NCBI GenBank assembly: GCA_949752795.1
Contig: OX457061.1
Span: 126,242,530-126,306,529 of the forward strand
Source: Hyperoodon ampullatus
Taxonomy: Eukaryota > Chordata > Mammalia > Artiodactyla > Ziphiidae
DNA length: 64,000 bases
Direction: 5' to 3'
Part shown: positions 1 to 12,059 of the stretch, piece after piece
Layout of the letters: each line of letters begins with the position of its first letter
How positions within the stretch are numbered: the first letter of the stretch is position 1
Made by a program: the position numbers and the translations under genes
The notes under the pieces: model-generated
What the model was told of the DNA's origin: nothing
Database searches by the model: none
Seen by the model: the letters and a program-made list of their open reading frames with translations, nothing else

Positions 1-270
1 GTGGAGCTGTCAGAGCGCTCTTACACGTGTCTCCTCTCCGTTCCCTCTACCTCTATGCCCTGCTGTCTGGGGACATAGCGGGGCTAAAACCGCATGTGTC
101 CCAGGCCCCGTCTTCAGTTGGAAATCCACCCGTGCTGTTTCAGTGCATGTTTCCCTACCACTTATGTACATTTTGTGGTGGAGCATTGTTTTCGTGACCT
201 GAATGCACGTTCTTGGAGAGGGGTGACACCGCTGGTGACGTTGGGAGGGTTCTCGGGACAAGACCCAGCA

Positions 271-480
271 CCCCGGGGGGCCTGCACAGACCCCGGGGAG
301 CCTGCACACACCCCGGGAGCCTGCACACACCCCGGGGGGCCTGCACACATCCCGGGGGGCCTGCACAGACCCTGGGGAGCCTGCACACACCCCGGGGGGC
401 CTGCACACACCCCGGGGGGCCTTCACACACCCCGGGGGGCCTTCACACACCCCGGGGAGCCTGCACACATCTAGGGGGGT
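271..480. repeat. GC-rich minisatellite, about 20-bp unit
   Basis: About ten imperfect copies of a 20-bp unit of the form cctgcacacaccccgggggg stand head to tail. Variants include cagacc for cacacc, cttcac for ctgcac, and runs of four to six G. Each unit holds a short palindrome, ccccgggg, so either strand can fold into small hairpins. The repeat opens several short frames rich in Gly, Pro, Cys and Thr, which are repeat artefacts. The copies differ at several positions, so the array is not freshly homogenised. Confidence 0.9.
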
Positions 481-1859
481 GGCCTCCACCGAGCCAGCAA
501 ATGAAGACCCGGTGCCGGGGCCCCTGGAAGACGGCCTCACTGGCAGAGAACAGACTGTCTTGCAGTCTGCTGTTCTCATCAGGATGCTGCAAAGAACCTG
601 TGCAATATCACTGTCTCCAGGAAGATGGTTTCTTTACTAACTTTATAGAGATGCTGTGAGAACACAGCAGACACATACAGCCCTTAGAACCAGTGCAGCA
701 GGGAGGGAATTAGGACTCCTGATCCTCCAAAGACACGGATTCTCCAGGTTTCACGTATCAGAATCATCTGTACGGCTTGTCAAAGCCCAGAGTCTGATTC
801 CTTGGTGGATGTCGGGTGCAGGGATTCGCAGCTCAAGTGTCTGACAGTCTGGGGGTCTCACTGGGAAAACTGATGCTCTAAGGGGTGAACAGGCAATTGA
901 AAGGAGGAATTCAGTGGAAGGAGGAATTCAGTGGAAGCAGGGTTCGTGTCTAAGAAGGAGTTATTTCTAGTGAAATAGGGAAACTCCCTAACTAGATACA
1001 GTTTTAACATAGAGGAGAGATCACTGAGTATGAATAAAGCAGAATATCACATGCTGTGGGTGAAACGGAATGTGTCAGACGCTCTGAACAGCATGGGTTA
1101 ATAACGGGTTTTCCTGGTTTCATGTTTGACAGGCTCCATGTATGAGTCATAAGCAGACCACATGGATGCACATATGTCCGATGGCGCCCGAGAGGCCCGG
1201 GGGCATTAAACACCAGTGTGTCTGGTTCTTTATTTTATAAACACCAAAAGAATCATCTCCACCTGACACTTTTTTCCTATTAAATTCTTCAGTGTCTTTT
1301 TCTTTTGAATAATTACAATTTATGAAAACATACATAGAGTCCAAATTCATCATTAAGCTATCTCTTGTGGTTGAGGAACTTCCAGTCTTTTGGGAAAAAA
1401 GAATATTGAGAGACTAAGATTGAGAGTGAGCCTGTGAGGGTCCTCTAACTATTTTTCTAGTTCCTGAAAAATTAAAGAGTGGCTTTCAAGTGGGAACATG
1501 GAATGGCATGGAGTGTTCCGTTCCCCGAGACCTGTCTGGCTGTCAGTCCCCATCAGCATGTCTGGCTTCTCTCCGGTGCTAGGGCTTCTTGTTGCCTCCA
1601 AGCATACCTTGATTCTTAGGATGAAAAGGTTATGAGGGACCTTTTGAAACCCTGCTGCACTTAACCAGTGTCCAAGCTATGCTTCATCCGGCCCCTTTCA
1701 GAGAACAACATTAAGTACAGTTTACCTCTCTTTCTCTCTGTCTCCCTGAGATCCTGGGTGCAGGAGCCCAGCCGACGGAGCAGGGTCCTGACACCTGGCC
1801 AGCATCCGCTTTCTACCTTCTTCCCTCCTGTGGTTCCGAGGTTTCACCCTGCCTCTCCT
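481..1859. other. non-genic DNA, possible MER5-like trace
   Basis: I see no exon, no long frame and no intact repeat here. Around 765-890 the text (agaatcatctgtacggcttgtcaaa, then a cagagtctgattcc block) loosely resembles old MER5/Charlie-type hAT DNA transposon debris. That assignment is weak. A short direct repeat of ggaggaattcagtggaag occurs near 903-940. Confidence 0.4.
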
Positions 1860-2049
1860 GGGACTTCCCTGGCGGTCCAGTGGTTAAGAATTCACCTTCC
1901 AGTGCAGGGGATGCAGGTTCGATTCCTGGGCGGGGAACGAAGATCCCACATGTAGCAGGGAAACTAACTCCCCGCGCCACAACGAGAGAAACCCGCACAC
2001 CCCAGTGAAGACCCAGTGCAGCCGAAAAAACAAAAACCAAAAAAACATC
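1860..2049 (+). mobile_element. CHR-type tRNA-derived SINE, older copy
   Basis: The element opens with gggacttccctggcggtcc, carries a box-B-like ggttcgattcc, and ends in an A-rich tail with aaaaaacaaaaaccaaaaaaa. It is flanked by the direct repeat tgcctctcc (1850-1858 and 2050-2058), taken as its target-site duplication. It differs from the young GC-rich CHR copies later in the window and is probably an older subfamily. The RNA polymerase III promoter boxes are recognisable but decayed. Confidence 0.85.
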
Positions 2050-2704
2050 TGCCTCTCCCAAGTTTCCTATTTTTCACAAAGTTGTGTTGCCAAAATCTCT
2101 ATTTCTACGCAGGCTTTCATTGTGCTGCTTAAATGGTCACCTTTAGCCTATGATTCCAAAATTCTACAGCATTTACCTTCAAAAGACTATTCAAAAGGCA
2201 CCTGCAAGGTCCATGACGTGTAGTGATTTGCATTTCCGGCAAAGTGCTAATTTGAATCCTCCAACGTTCAAGGCTGCTGTGGTGTCCGCTCACGCAACAG
2301 TGATGCCAGCAACCCGCCAGGTATCCACCTGGTGCCCACACGGCATCGCAGCTTTGTTATTCTTTACTTGTCACGTCCGCAATGACTTTCCTGCAGTGAT
2401 AGAAACACTCTTTCCTGGCGAAGCGTCAGTGGACGGTACTTGCAGCGGAATGAAGAAGTCTAAGAAATGATGCCTCCTCGCCTGAGAATCAGAAGGGCTG
2501 TGAGGAGAACTGTCCTGCGTGGCGGCACTTCTTCAAGTGTGCGGCCGCGATGCTACTTGTCTTATGGGAACTGAATTAAAAGAGGCTTTTATGAGACGCT
2601 TCTCGAAAAACACAGCCTGTGGCAAAAACTTTGGTACACACTGGATTAAACAATTTCTTTACTGCAAGATTTATAATAATGTTTATTGATGTGTACGTTT
2701 AATT
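2050..2704. other. non-genic DNA without recognised feature
   Basis: Unique-looking sequence between a SINE and the 3' end of an ancient L1. The short frames (for example 2150-2470 plus) have no recognisable domain, and there are no convincing splice signals. I see nothing else in it. Confidence 0.4.
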
Positions 2705-3238
2705 TCTCGTATCTTTTTTATTGAGATATAATTGACATATATCATTGTTAGTTTCAGATGTAAAATGTGATTTGATATGGGTACATATTGTGTACCATAA
2801 TCAGTCTAGCTCACAGCCATCACCTCACATAGTTAAAATTTTTTTTTCTTTTGAAGAGAATTTCTAAGATCTACTCGCTTAGCAGCTTTGAAATACGCAG
2901 TACAGGATCGTGAACTATAGTCACCATGCTGCACACTACATCCCAGGGCTTATTTATTTTGTAACCACAAGTTGTTTTTTTGCCCCATCACCCAGTTTGC
3001 CCACCCCATGCCCCTCACCTCTGCCAAGCACCAGCCTGTTCTCTGAGCGTGGTTCCCATGTTTATTTATTTATTTTAGAGTTCACATATAAGTGACATCA
3101 TATGGTATTTGCGTCTCTCTGTCTGACATATTTCAACTATCATAATGCCCTCAAAGTCCGTCTGTGTTGTCACAAATGGCAGCATTTCCTCCTTTTTATG
3201 GCTGAATAATATTCCATTGTGTGTGTGTGTGTTTATAC

Positions 3239-3270
<32 letters not shown>

Positions 3271-3362
3271 CCCCCACACTTTATCCATGCATTCATCAAT
3301 GGACACTTAGGTTGCTTCCATATCATGGAATATTGAAATAATGCTGCAATAAACATGGGGTT
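2705..3362 (-). mobile_element. ancient L1, 3' segment (part 1 of a split element)
   Basis: In plus-strand reading the text starts with ttttttattgagatataatt and continues through the typical 3'UTR of an old mammalian L1 (L1MA-like), so the element lies on the minus strand with its 3' end at the left. It breaks off near 3362 at the position where plus-strand L1 text reads aataaacatgggg, and resumes near 5338 with the expected next stretch (gatatctttttgag, then acccagaagtggaactg). It contains the TG/TA/CA microsatellite at 3217-3272. Confidence 0.85.
3217..3272. repeat. (TG)n-(TA)n-(CA)n compound microsatellite
   Basis: A run of tg dinucleotides, then ttatacatatatatatat, then a run of ac dinucleotides. 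It sits in the ancient L1 at the point where L1 normally reads ccattgtatatatgtaccac, so it probably grew from that native alternating stretch. The two halves are nearly self-complementary and could form a hairpin. Confidence 0.9.
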
Positions 3363-5337
3363 AGGAGATATATAGATATATATTTATTTATTGAAGTATA
3401 CTTGATTTACAATATTGTGTTAATTTCTGCTGTCCAGCAAAGTGATTCAGTTATACACATATATACATTCTTTTTAATATTCTTCTCCATTTTGGGTTAT
3501 CACAGGAGATTGGATATAGTTCCCTGTGCTCTACAGTAGGACCTTGTTGTCCATCCTATATATACTACTTTGCATCTGCTAACCCCAAACTCCCAGTGCC
3601 TCCCTCCCCCAACCCCCCTGCCACTCGGCAACCACAAGTCTGTTCTCTATGTCTGTGAGTCTGTTTCTGTTTCGTAGATAAGTTCATTTGTGCCATATTT
3701 TAGATTCCACATATAAGTGATATCTTATAGTACTTGTGTTTCTCTTTCTGACTTACTTCAGTTAGTATGATAATCTCTAGTTACATCCATGTTGCTGCAA
3801 ATGGCATTATTTCATTCTTTTTTATGGCTGGTAGTATTCCATTGTATATATGTACCACATCTTCTTTATCCATTCAGCTGTTGATGGACATTTAGGTTGG
3901 TTCCATATCTTGGCTATTGTGAATAGTGCTGCTATGAACATAGGGGTGCATGTATCTTTTTGAATTATAGTTTTGTCCACATATATGCCCAGGAGTGGGA
4001 TTGCTGGATCATATGGTAATTCTATTTTTAGTTTTCTGAGGAACTTCCATACTGTTTTCTGTGTGGCTGCACTAACTTATCCTCCCACCAACAGTGTAGG
4101 AGGGTTCACTTTCCTCCACACCCTCTCCAGCATTTATTGTTTGTAGACTTTTTGATGATGGGCATTCTGACCGGTGTGAGGTGGTACCTCATTGTAGTTT
4201 TGATCTGCATTTCTTTAATAATTAGTGATGGGGCTTCCCTGGTGGCGCAGTGGTTGAGAGTCCGCCTGCCGATGCAGGGGACACGGGTTCATGCCCTGGT
4301 CCGGGCAGATCCCATATGCCACGGAGCGGCTGGGCCCGTGAGCCATGGCTGCTGAGCCTGCGCATCCGGAGCCTGTGCTCCGCAACGGGAGAGGCCACAA
4401 CAGTGAGAGGCCCGCGTACCGCAAAAAAAAAAAAAAAATTAGTGATGTTGAGCATCTTTTCATATTCCTCTTGGCCATCTGTATGTCTTCTTTGGCGAAA
4501 TGTCTGTTAAGGTCTTCTGCCCATTTTTGAAGTGGGTTGTTTATTTTTTTTTTTATATTGACCTGCATGAGCTGTTTGTATATTTTGGAGATTAATCCCT
4601 GTCCCAGTTGCATCATTTGCAAATATTTTCTCCCAGTCCATAGGTTGTCTTTTCATTTTGTTTATGGTTTTCTTTGCTGTGCAAAAGCTTGTAAGTTTGA
4701 TGAGGTCCCATTTGTTTAGTTTTATTTCTCTTGCCTTGGGAGACTGACCTAAGAAAAGCTTGGTACGATTTATGTCAGAGAATGTTTTGCCTATTATCTC
4801 TTTTGGGAGTTTTATGGTGTCATGTTTTATGTTTGTCTTTGAGTCATTTTGAGTTTATTTTTGTGCATGGTGTGAGGGAGTGTTTTAACTTCATTGATTT
4901 ATATGCAGTTGTGCAGCTTTCCCAACACCAGTTGCTGAAGAGACTGTCTTTTCCCTGTTGTATATCCTTGCCTCCTTTGTTGAAGATTAATAGACTGTAG
5001 ATGTGTGGGTTTATTTCTGGGCTCTCTATTCTGTTCCATTGATCCATATGTCTGTTTTTGTGCCAACACCATGCTGTTTTGATTACTGTAGCTTTGCAGT
5101 ATTGTCTGAAGTATGGGAGGGTTTTGCCTCCTGCTTTGTTTTTGTCTAACTATTACTTTGACAATTCTGGGTCTTTTATAGTTCCATATAAGTTTTTGGA
5201 TTATTTTTTCTAGTTCTGTGAAAAATGTCATGGGTAATTTGATAGGGATCACATCAAGTCTATAGATTGTTTTGGGCAGTATGGCCATTTTAACAATATT
5301 AATTCTTTCAATCCAAGAGCATGGGGTATCTTTGGGG
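3363..5337 (-). mobile_element. younger 5'-truncated L1 nested in the ancient L1
   Basis: The plus strand reads ttgaagtatacttgatttacaatattgtgttaa at the left, the antisense 3' end of a cetartiodactyl-type L1. It continues leftward-transcribed through the 3' part of ORF2 and is truncated near 5337. A similar motif at both junctions (ggggttaggagatat near 3356, ggggtgaggatat near 5332) suggests an imperfect target duplication. ORF2 is broken; the longest remnant is a 186-residue minus frame at 4899-5459 that runs past the junction. A SINE is inserted at 4231-4437. Confidence 0.8.
4231..4437 (+). mobile_element. CHR-type SINE inside a nested L1
   Basis: A complete short CHR SINE: gggcttccctggtggcgcag head, box A-like tggcgcagtggttgagag, box B-like ggttcatgccc, a GC-rich body with ggcccgcgtaccgc, then about 15 A. 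The perfect duplication attagtgatg flanks it (4221-4230 and 4438-4447). The host L1 sentence resumes exactly after the duplication, so this is a clean insertion and a third nesting level. Confidence 0.95.
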
Positions 5338-7012
5338 TGAGGATATCTTTTTGAGTTACTGTTTTCATTTTCTTTGAATAAATACCCAGAAGTGGAACTG
5401 TTGGATTGTATGGTAGTTCTGTGTTTATTTTTTGGAGGAATCTCCATACTGTTTTTCATGGTGGCTGCACCAATTTACATTCATACCAACAGGGCACAAA
5501 AGTTCCCTTTTCTCCACACTTTTGCCAACACTTATTATTTCTAGTCTTTAAATAATAACCATTCTAAGAGGTGCGGGGTGATATATCATTGCAGTTCTGA
5601 TATGCATTTCCATGATGATTAGTGATGTTGAGCACCTTTTCATGTACCTGGTGGCTCTCTGAATATCTTCTTTGGAAAAAGGTCTATTCAGATACTCTGC
5701 CTGTTTTGGATTTTTGTTTGTTTGTTTTGCTATTGAGTTGTTTGAGTTCTTTATATATTTAGGATATTAATCCCTTATTAGAAATAAGATTTGCAAATAT
5801 TTTCTCCCATTAGTTTTCCTTTTTGTTTTGTTGGTGGTTTTATTTGCTGTGCAGAAGCATTTCCCACTTGTTTGTTTTTGCTTTCGTTACCTTTGCTTTT
5901 GGTGTCAAATCCAAATGCTCATCGCCAGGACCTATGTCAAGGAGACTACTGTATATATTTTCTTCTGGGAGGTTTATGATTTCAGGTCTTACATTCAAGT
6001 GTTTAATCCATTTGGAGTTAGTTTTTGTATATAGTGTGAGACAGTAGGCCAGTTTCAATCTATTTTATGTGGCTTCCCAGTTTTCCCAACCATTTATTTA
6101 AGAGATTGTCTTTACTCCACTGTATGTTCTTGGCTCCTTTCTGATAAGTTAATTGACCATATATATGTGGGTTTCTTTCTGGGGTGTTGATTCTGTTCCA
6201 TTGATCTATGTGACTGCTTTTGTGCCAGCACCATATTGTTTTGATTACTGTACGTTTGTAATGTAGTTTGAAACCATGGACCTTGATGCCTCCAGCTCTG
6301 TTCTTTCTCAAGATTGCTTTAGGTATTTGTGGTCCTTTGTGGTTCTATACAAATTATAGGATTATTCTCTAAAAATGTAATTGGTATTTTGATAGGTATT
6401 ACACTGAATACATAGGTTGCTTTGGGTAGTATGGAAATTTTAACAATATTACTTCTTCTAATTCATGAACACATGATATCTGCATTTGTGTTTTCAATTT
6501 ATTTCATCAGTGTCATAGTTTTCAGTGTACAGATCTTTCACCTCCTTGGTTAAATTTATTTGTAGGTCTTATTCTTTTTGAAGCAGTCATAAATGGGACT
6601 GTTTTCTTAATTTCTCTTTCTGATAGTTTGTCACCAGTTACAGAGTCACAACTTATTTTTATGTATTGATTTTGTATCTTGAAACTTTATTGAATTTGTT
6701 TATTCTAATAGTTTTGTGATGGAATTCATAGGGTTTTGTAGGTATAAAATCATGTTATATGCAAATAGTAAGAGTTTTCCTTCTTCCTTTCCATTTTGGA
6801 TGCCTTTCATTTCTTTTTCTTGCCCAACTTCTCTGGCTAGGACTTCCAGTATTATGTTGAATAAAATTGGTAAGAGTGGGTATCTTTATCTTATTCCTAA
6901 TCTTAGAGGAAATGCTTTCAGCTTTTCACAACAGAATATGATGTTAGCTGTGGGCTTATCCTATGTAACCTATATTTTGTTGAGGTACATTTCCTGAATA
7001 CCCACTTTGTAT
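5338..7012 (-). mobile_element. ancient L1, ORF2 3' half (part 2)
   Basis: Continuation of the element that starts at 2705. Minus-strand text is decayed ORF2. The position of the reverse transcriptase FADD box (near 6750) reads roughly F-A-Y-N, so the catalytic aspartates are lost. It stops at cccactttgtat (7001-7012), one arm of the target duplication of the full-length L1 that follows. Confidence 0.85.
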
Positions 7013-7199
7013 ATATGTTTAACATAATTGGTTTACAATGGTGTGTTAGTTTCTGCTGTATAACAAAGTGAATCAGCTATACATATACATATATCCCCTT
7101 ATCTCCTCCCTCTTGTGTCTCCCTCCCACCCTCCCTATCCCACCCCTCTAGGTGGTCACCCACTAGCTATCTGTTTTACATTTGGTAGTGTATTTATGT

Positions 7200-10100
7200 C
7201 CATGCCACTCTCTCACTTCGTCCCAGCTTACCCTTCCCCCTCCCTGTGTCCTCATCTCCATTCTCTATGTCTGCGTCTTTATCCCTGTCTTGCCCCTAGG
7301 TTTTTCAGAACCATTTTTTTTAATTCCATATATATGGGTTAGCATACAGTATTTATTTTTCTCTTTCTGACTTACTTCACTCTGTATGACAGACTATAGG
7401 TCCATCCACCTCACTACAAATAACTCAATTTCATTTCTTTTTATGGCTGGGTAATATTCCATTGTATATATGTGCCACATCTTCTTTATCCATTCATCTG
7501 ACGATGGACACTTAGGTTGGTTCCATGTCCTGGCTATTGTAAATAGAGCTGCAATGAACATTGTCATACATGACTCTTTGAGTTATGGTTTTCTCAGGGT
7601 ATACGCCCAGTAGTGGGATTGCTGGGTCGTATAGTAGTTCTATTTTTAGTTTTTTAAGGGACCTCCATACTGTTCTCTATACTGGCTGTATCAATTTACA
7701 TTCCCACCAACAGTGCAAGAGGGTTCCCTTTTCTCCACACCCTCTCCGGCATTTATTGTTTGTAGACTTTTTGATGATGACCATTCTGACCCATGTGAGG
7801 TGACACCTCATTGTAGTTTTCATTTGCATTTCTCTAATGATTAGTGATGTTGAGCATCCTTTCATGTGTTTGTTGGCAATCTGTATATCTTCTTCGCAGA
7901 AATGTATATTTAGGTCTTCTGCCCATTTTTCAATTGGGTTGTTTTTTTTTTGATATTGAGCTGCTTGTAAATTTTGGAGATTAATCCTTTGTCAGTTGCT
8001 TCATTTGCAGATATTTTCTCCCATTCTGAGGGTTGTCTTGTTTATGGTTTCCTTTGCTGTGCAAAAGCTTTTAAGTTTCATTAGGTCCCATGTGTTTATT
8101 TTTGTCTTTATTTCCATTTCTCTAGGAGGTGGGTCAAAAAGGATCTTGCTGTGATTTATGTCACAGAGTGTTCTGCCTATGTTTTCCTCTAAGAGTTTGA
8201 TAGTGTCTGGCCTTACATTTAGGTCTTTAATCCATTTTTAGTTTATTTTTGTGTATGGTGTTAGGGAGTGTTCTAATTTCATTGTTATACATGTAGCTGT
8301 CCAGTTTTCCCGGCACCACTTATTGAAGAGGCTGTCTTTTCTCCACTGTATACTCTTGCCACCTTTATCAAAAATAAGGTGACCATATGTGCATGGGTTT
8401 ATCTCTGGGCTTTCTATCCTGTTCCATTGATCGATATTTCTGTTTTTGTGCCAGTACCATACTATCTTGATTACTGTAGCTTTGTAGTATAGTCTGAAGT
8501 CCAGGAGCCTGATTCCTCCAGCTCTGTTTTTCTTTCTCAAGATTGCTTTGGCTATGCAGGGTCATTTGTGTTTCCATACAAATTGTGAAATTTTTTGTTC
8601 TAGTTCTGTGAAAAATGCCATTGGTAGTTTGATAGGGATTGCATTGAATCTGTAGATTGCTTTGGGTAGTATAGTCATTTTCACAATGTTGATTCTTCCA
8701 ATCCAAGAACATGGTATATCTTTCCATCTGTTTGTATCATCTTTAATTTCTTTCATCAGTATCTCATAGTTTTCTGCATACAGTTCTTTTGTCTCCTTAG
8801 GTAGGCTTCTTCCTAGGTATTTTATTCTTTTTGTTGCAGTGGTAAATGGGAGTGTTTCCATAATTTCTATTTCAGATTTTTCATCATTAGTGGGTAGGAA
8901 TGCAAGAGATTTCTCTGCATTAATTTTGTATCCTGCTACTTTACCAGATTCATTGATTAACTCTTGTAGTTTTCTGGTAACATCTTTAGGATTCTCTATT
9001 TATAGTGTCATGTCATCTGCAAACAGTGCCAGCTTTACTTTTTCTTTTCCAATTTGGATTCCTTTTATTTCTTTTTCTTCTCTGATTGCTGTGGCTAAAA
9101 CTTCCAAAACTATGTTGAATAATACTGGTGAGAGTGCACAACCGTGTCTTGTTCCTGATCTTAGAGGAAATGGTTTCAGTTTTTCACCATTGAGAATGAT
9201 GTTGTCTGTTGGTTTGTCATATATGGCCTTTATTATGTTGAGGTTCTCTCTGTGCCTACTTTCTGAAGGGTTTTTATCATAAATGGGTGTTGAATTTTGT
9301 CAAAAGCTTTTTCTGCATCTATTGAGATGATCATGTTTTTCTCCTTCAATTTGTTAATAATGTTTATCACATTGATTGATTAGCATATATTTAAGAATCC
9401 TTGCATTCCAGGGATAAACCCCACTTGATCATGGTGTATGATCCTTTTAATGTGCTCTTGGATTCTGTTTGCTAGTATTTTGTTGAGGATTTTTGCATCT
9501 ACGTTCATCAGTGATTTTGACCTTTAGTTTTCTTTCTTTGTGACATCATTGTTTGGTTTTGGTATCAGGGTGATGGTGGCCTCACAGAATGAGTTTGGGA
9601 GTGTTCCCCCCTCTGCTATATTTTGGAAGAGTTTGAGAAGGATAGGTGTTAGCTGTGCTGTAAATGTTTGATAGAATTTGCCTGTGAAGCCATCTGGTCC
9701 TTGGTTTTTGTTTGTTGGAAGATTTTTAATCACAGTCTCAATTTCAGTGCTTGTGATTGGTCAGTTTATATTTTCTATTTCTTCCCGGTTCAGTCTCAGA
9801 AGGTTGTGCTTTTCTAAGAATTTGTCCATTTCTTCCAGGTTGTCCATTTTATTGGCATAGAGTTGCTTGTAATAATCTCTCATGATCCTTTATATTTCTG
9901 CAGTGTCAGTTGTTACTTCTCCTTTTTCATTTCTAATTCTATTGATTTGAGTCTTCTCCCTTTTTTTCTTGATGAGTCTGGCTAATGGGTTGTCAATTTT
10001 GTTTATCTTCTCAAAGAACCAGCTTTTATTTTTATTGATCTTTGCTATTGTTTCCTTCATTTCTTTTTCATTTATTTCTGATCTGACCTTTATGATTTCT

Positions 10101-11101
10101 TTCCTTCTGCTAACTTTTGGGGTTCTTTTTTCTTCTTTCTCTAATTGCCTTAGGTGTAAGGTTAGGTTGTTTATTTGAGATGTTTTTTGTTTCTTGAGGT
10201 AGGATTGTATTGCTATAAACTTCCCTCTTAGAACTGATTTTGCTGCATCCCATAGGTTTTATGTCGTCGTGTTTTCATTGTCACTTGTTTCTAGGTATTT
10301 TCTGATTTCCTCTTTTATTTCTTCAGTGATCTCTTGGTTATTTAGTGGTGCACTGTTCAGCCTCCATGTGTTTGGTTTTTTTTACAGATTTTTTCCTGTA
10401 ATTGATATCTAGTCTCACAGTGTTGTGGTTGGAAGAGATACTTGATATGATTTCAGTTTTCTTAAAATTTACCAAGGCTTGATTTATGACCCAATATATG
10501 GAGAATGTTCAATGAACACTTGAGAAGAAAGTGTATTCTGTTGTTTTTGGATGGAATGTCCTATAAATATCAATTAAGTCCATCTTGTTTAATGTATCAT
10601 TTAAAGCTTGTGTTTCCTTATTTATTTTCATTTTGGATGATCTGTCCATTGGTGAAAGTGGGGTGTTACAGTCCTCTACTATGATTGTGTTACTGTCGAT
10701 TTCCCCTTTTATGGCTGTTAGCATTTGCCTTATGTGTTGAGGTGCTCCTATGTTGGGTGAATAAATATTTACAATTGTTATATCTTCTTCTTGGATTGAT
10801 CCCTTGATCATTATGTAGTGTCCTTCTTTGTCTCTTGTAATAGTCTTTATTTTAAAGTCTGTTTTGTCTGATGTGAGAATCGCTACTCCAGCTTTCTTTT
10901 GATTTCCATTTGCATGGAATATCTTTTTCCGTCCCCTCACTTTCAGTCTGTATGTGTCTGTAGGTCTGAAGTGGGTATCTTGTAGACAGCATATATATGG
11001 GTCTTGTTTTTGTATCCATTCAGCCAGTCTATGTCTTTGGTTGGAGCGTTTAATCCATTTACATTTAAGGTTATTATCGATATGTATGTTCCTATTACCA
11101 T
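7200..11101 (-). pseudogene. L1 ORF2 remnant (endonuclease and reverse transcriptase)
   Basis: ORF2 of the full-length L1 starts with an ATG at 11101-11099 (Met-Val-Ile-Gly-Thr). The endonuclease half is best seen in the 143-residue frame at 10509-10940, which keeps text typical of the family (FHANGNQKKAGVAIL). The reverse transcriptase active site survives as FADDMTL on the minus strand near 9008-9025, but the next codon is a stop. Many stops and frameshifts split the frame into pieces (9524-9733, 8562-8861, 8368-8727, 8238-8540, 7677-7865). An intact ORF2 protein is about 1,275 residues. The left limit is approximate. Confidence 0.85.
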
Positions 11102-11159
11102 TTTATTAATTGTTTTGGGTTTGTTATTGTGGGTCTTTTCCTTGTCTTGTGTTTCCTGC

Positions 11160-12045
11160 CTAGAGAAGTTCCTTTAACATTTGTTGTAAGGCTGGTTTGG
11201 TGGTGCTGAATTCTCTTAGCTTTTCCTTGTCTGTAAAGGTTTTAATTTCTCCACTGAATCTGAAGGAGATCCTTGCCAGGTAATCTTGGTTGTAGGTTTT
11301 TCCCTTTCATCACTTTAAATATGTCCTGCCACTCCCTTCTGGCTTGCAGAGTTTCTGCTGAAAGATCAGCTTTTAACCTTATGGGGATTCCCTTGTATGT
11401 TTTTTGTTGTTTTTCCCTTGCTGCTTTTAATACTTTTTCTTTGTATTTAATTTTTGATAGTTTTATTAATATGTGTCTTGGCATGTTTCTCCTTGGATTT
11501 ATCCTGTATGGGACTCTCTGTGCTTCCTGAACTTGACTGACTATTTCCTTTGCCATATTAGACAAGTTTTCAACTATAATCTCTTCAAGTATTTTCTCAG
11601 TCCCTTTCTTTTTCTCTTCTTCTTCTGGGACCCCTATAATTTGAATGTTGGTGCGTTTAATGTTGTCCGAGAGGTCTCTGAGACTGTCCTCAATTCTTTT
11701 CATTCTTTTTTCTTTATTCTGGTCTGTGGTAGTTATTTCCACTATTTTACCTTCCAGTTCACTCATCCGTTCTTCTGCCTCAGTTATTCTGCTATTGATT
11801 CCTTCTAGAGAATTTTTTATTTCATTTATTGTGTTGTTCATCATTGTTTGTTTGCTCTTTAGTTCTTCTAGGTCCTTGTTAATTACTTGTATTTTCTCCA
11901 TTCTATTTCCAAGATTTTGGATCATCTTTACTATCATTACTCTGAATTCTTTTTCAGGTAGACTGCCTATTTCCTCTTCATTTGTTTGGTCTGGTGGGCT
12001 TTTACTTTGCTCCTTTATCTGCTGTGTGTTTCTCTGTCTTCTCAT
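11160..12045 (-). pseudogene. L1 ORF1 remnant with a single frameshift
   Basis: ORF1 encodes the L1 RNA-binding trimeric protein. A 267-residue frame starts at 12045 with MRRQRNTQQIKEQ, shows the Glu/Lys-rich coiled coil (roughly residues 35-120), the RRM-like part (IQIIGVPEEEE) and the start of the C-terminal domain (LSAETLQARREWQD). It then shifts frame after NLQPRL and stops at 11242. In the other frame the C-terminal domain continues without a stop to TAG at 11160-11162. Restoring five bases would make about 296 residues, the family's usual size. The same deletion occurs in the L1 at 21.1-25.5 kb. Confidence 0.88.
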
Positions 12046-12059
12046 TTTGCTGAACTCAC

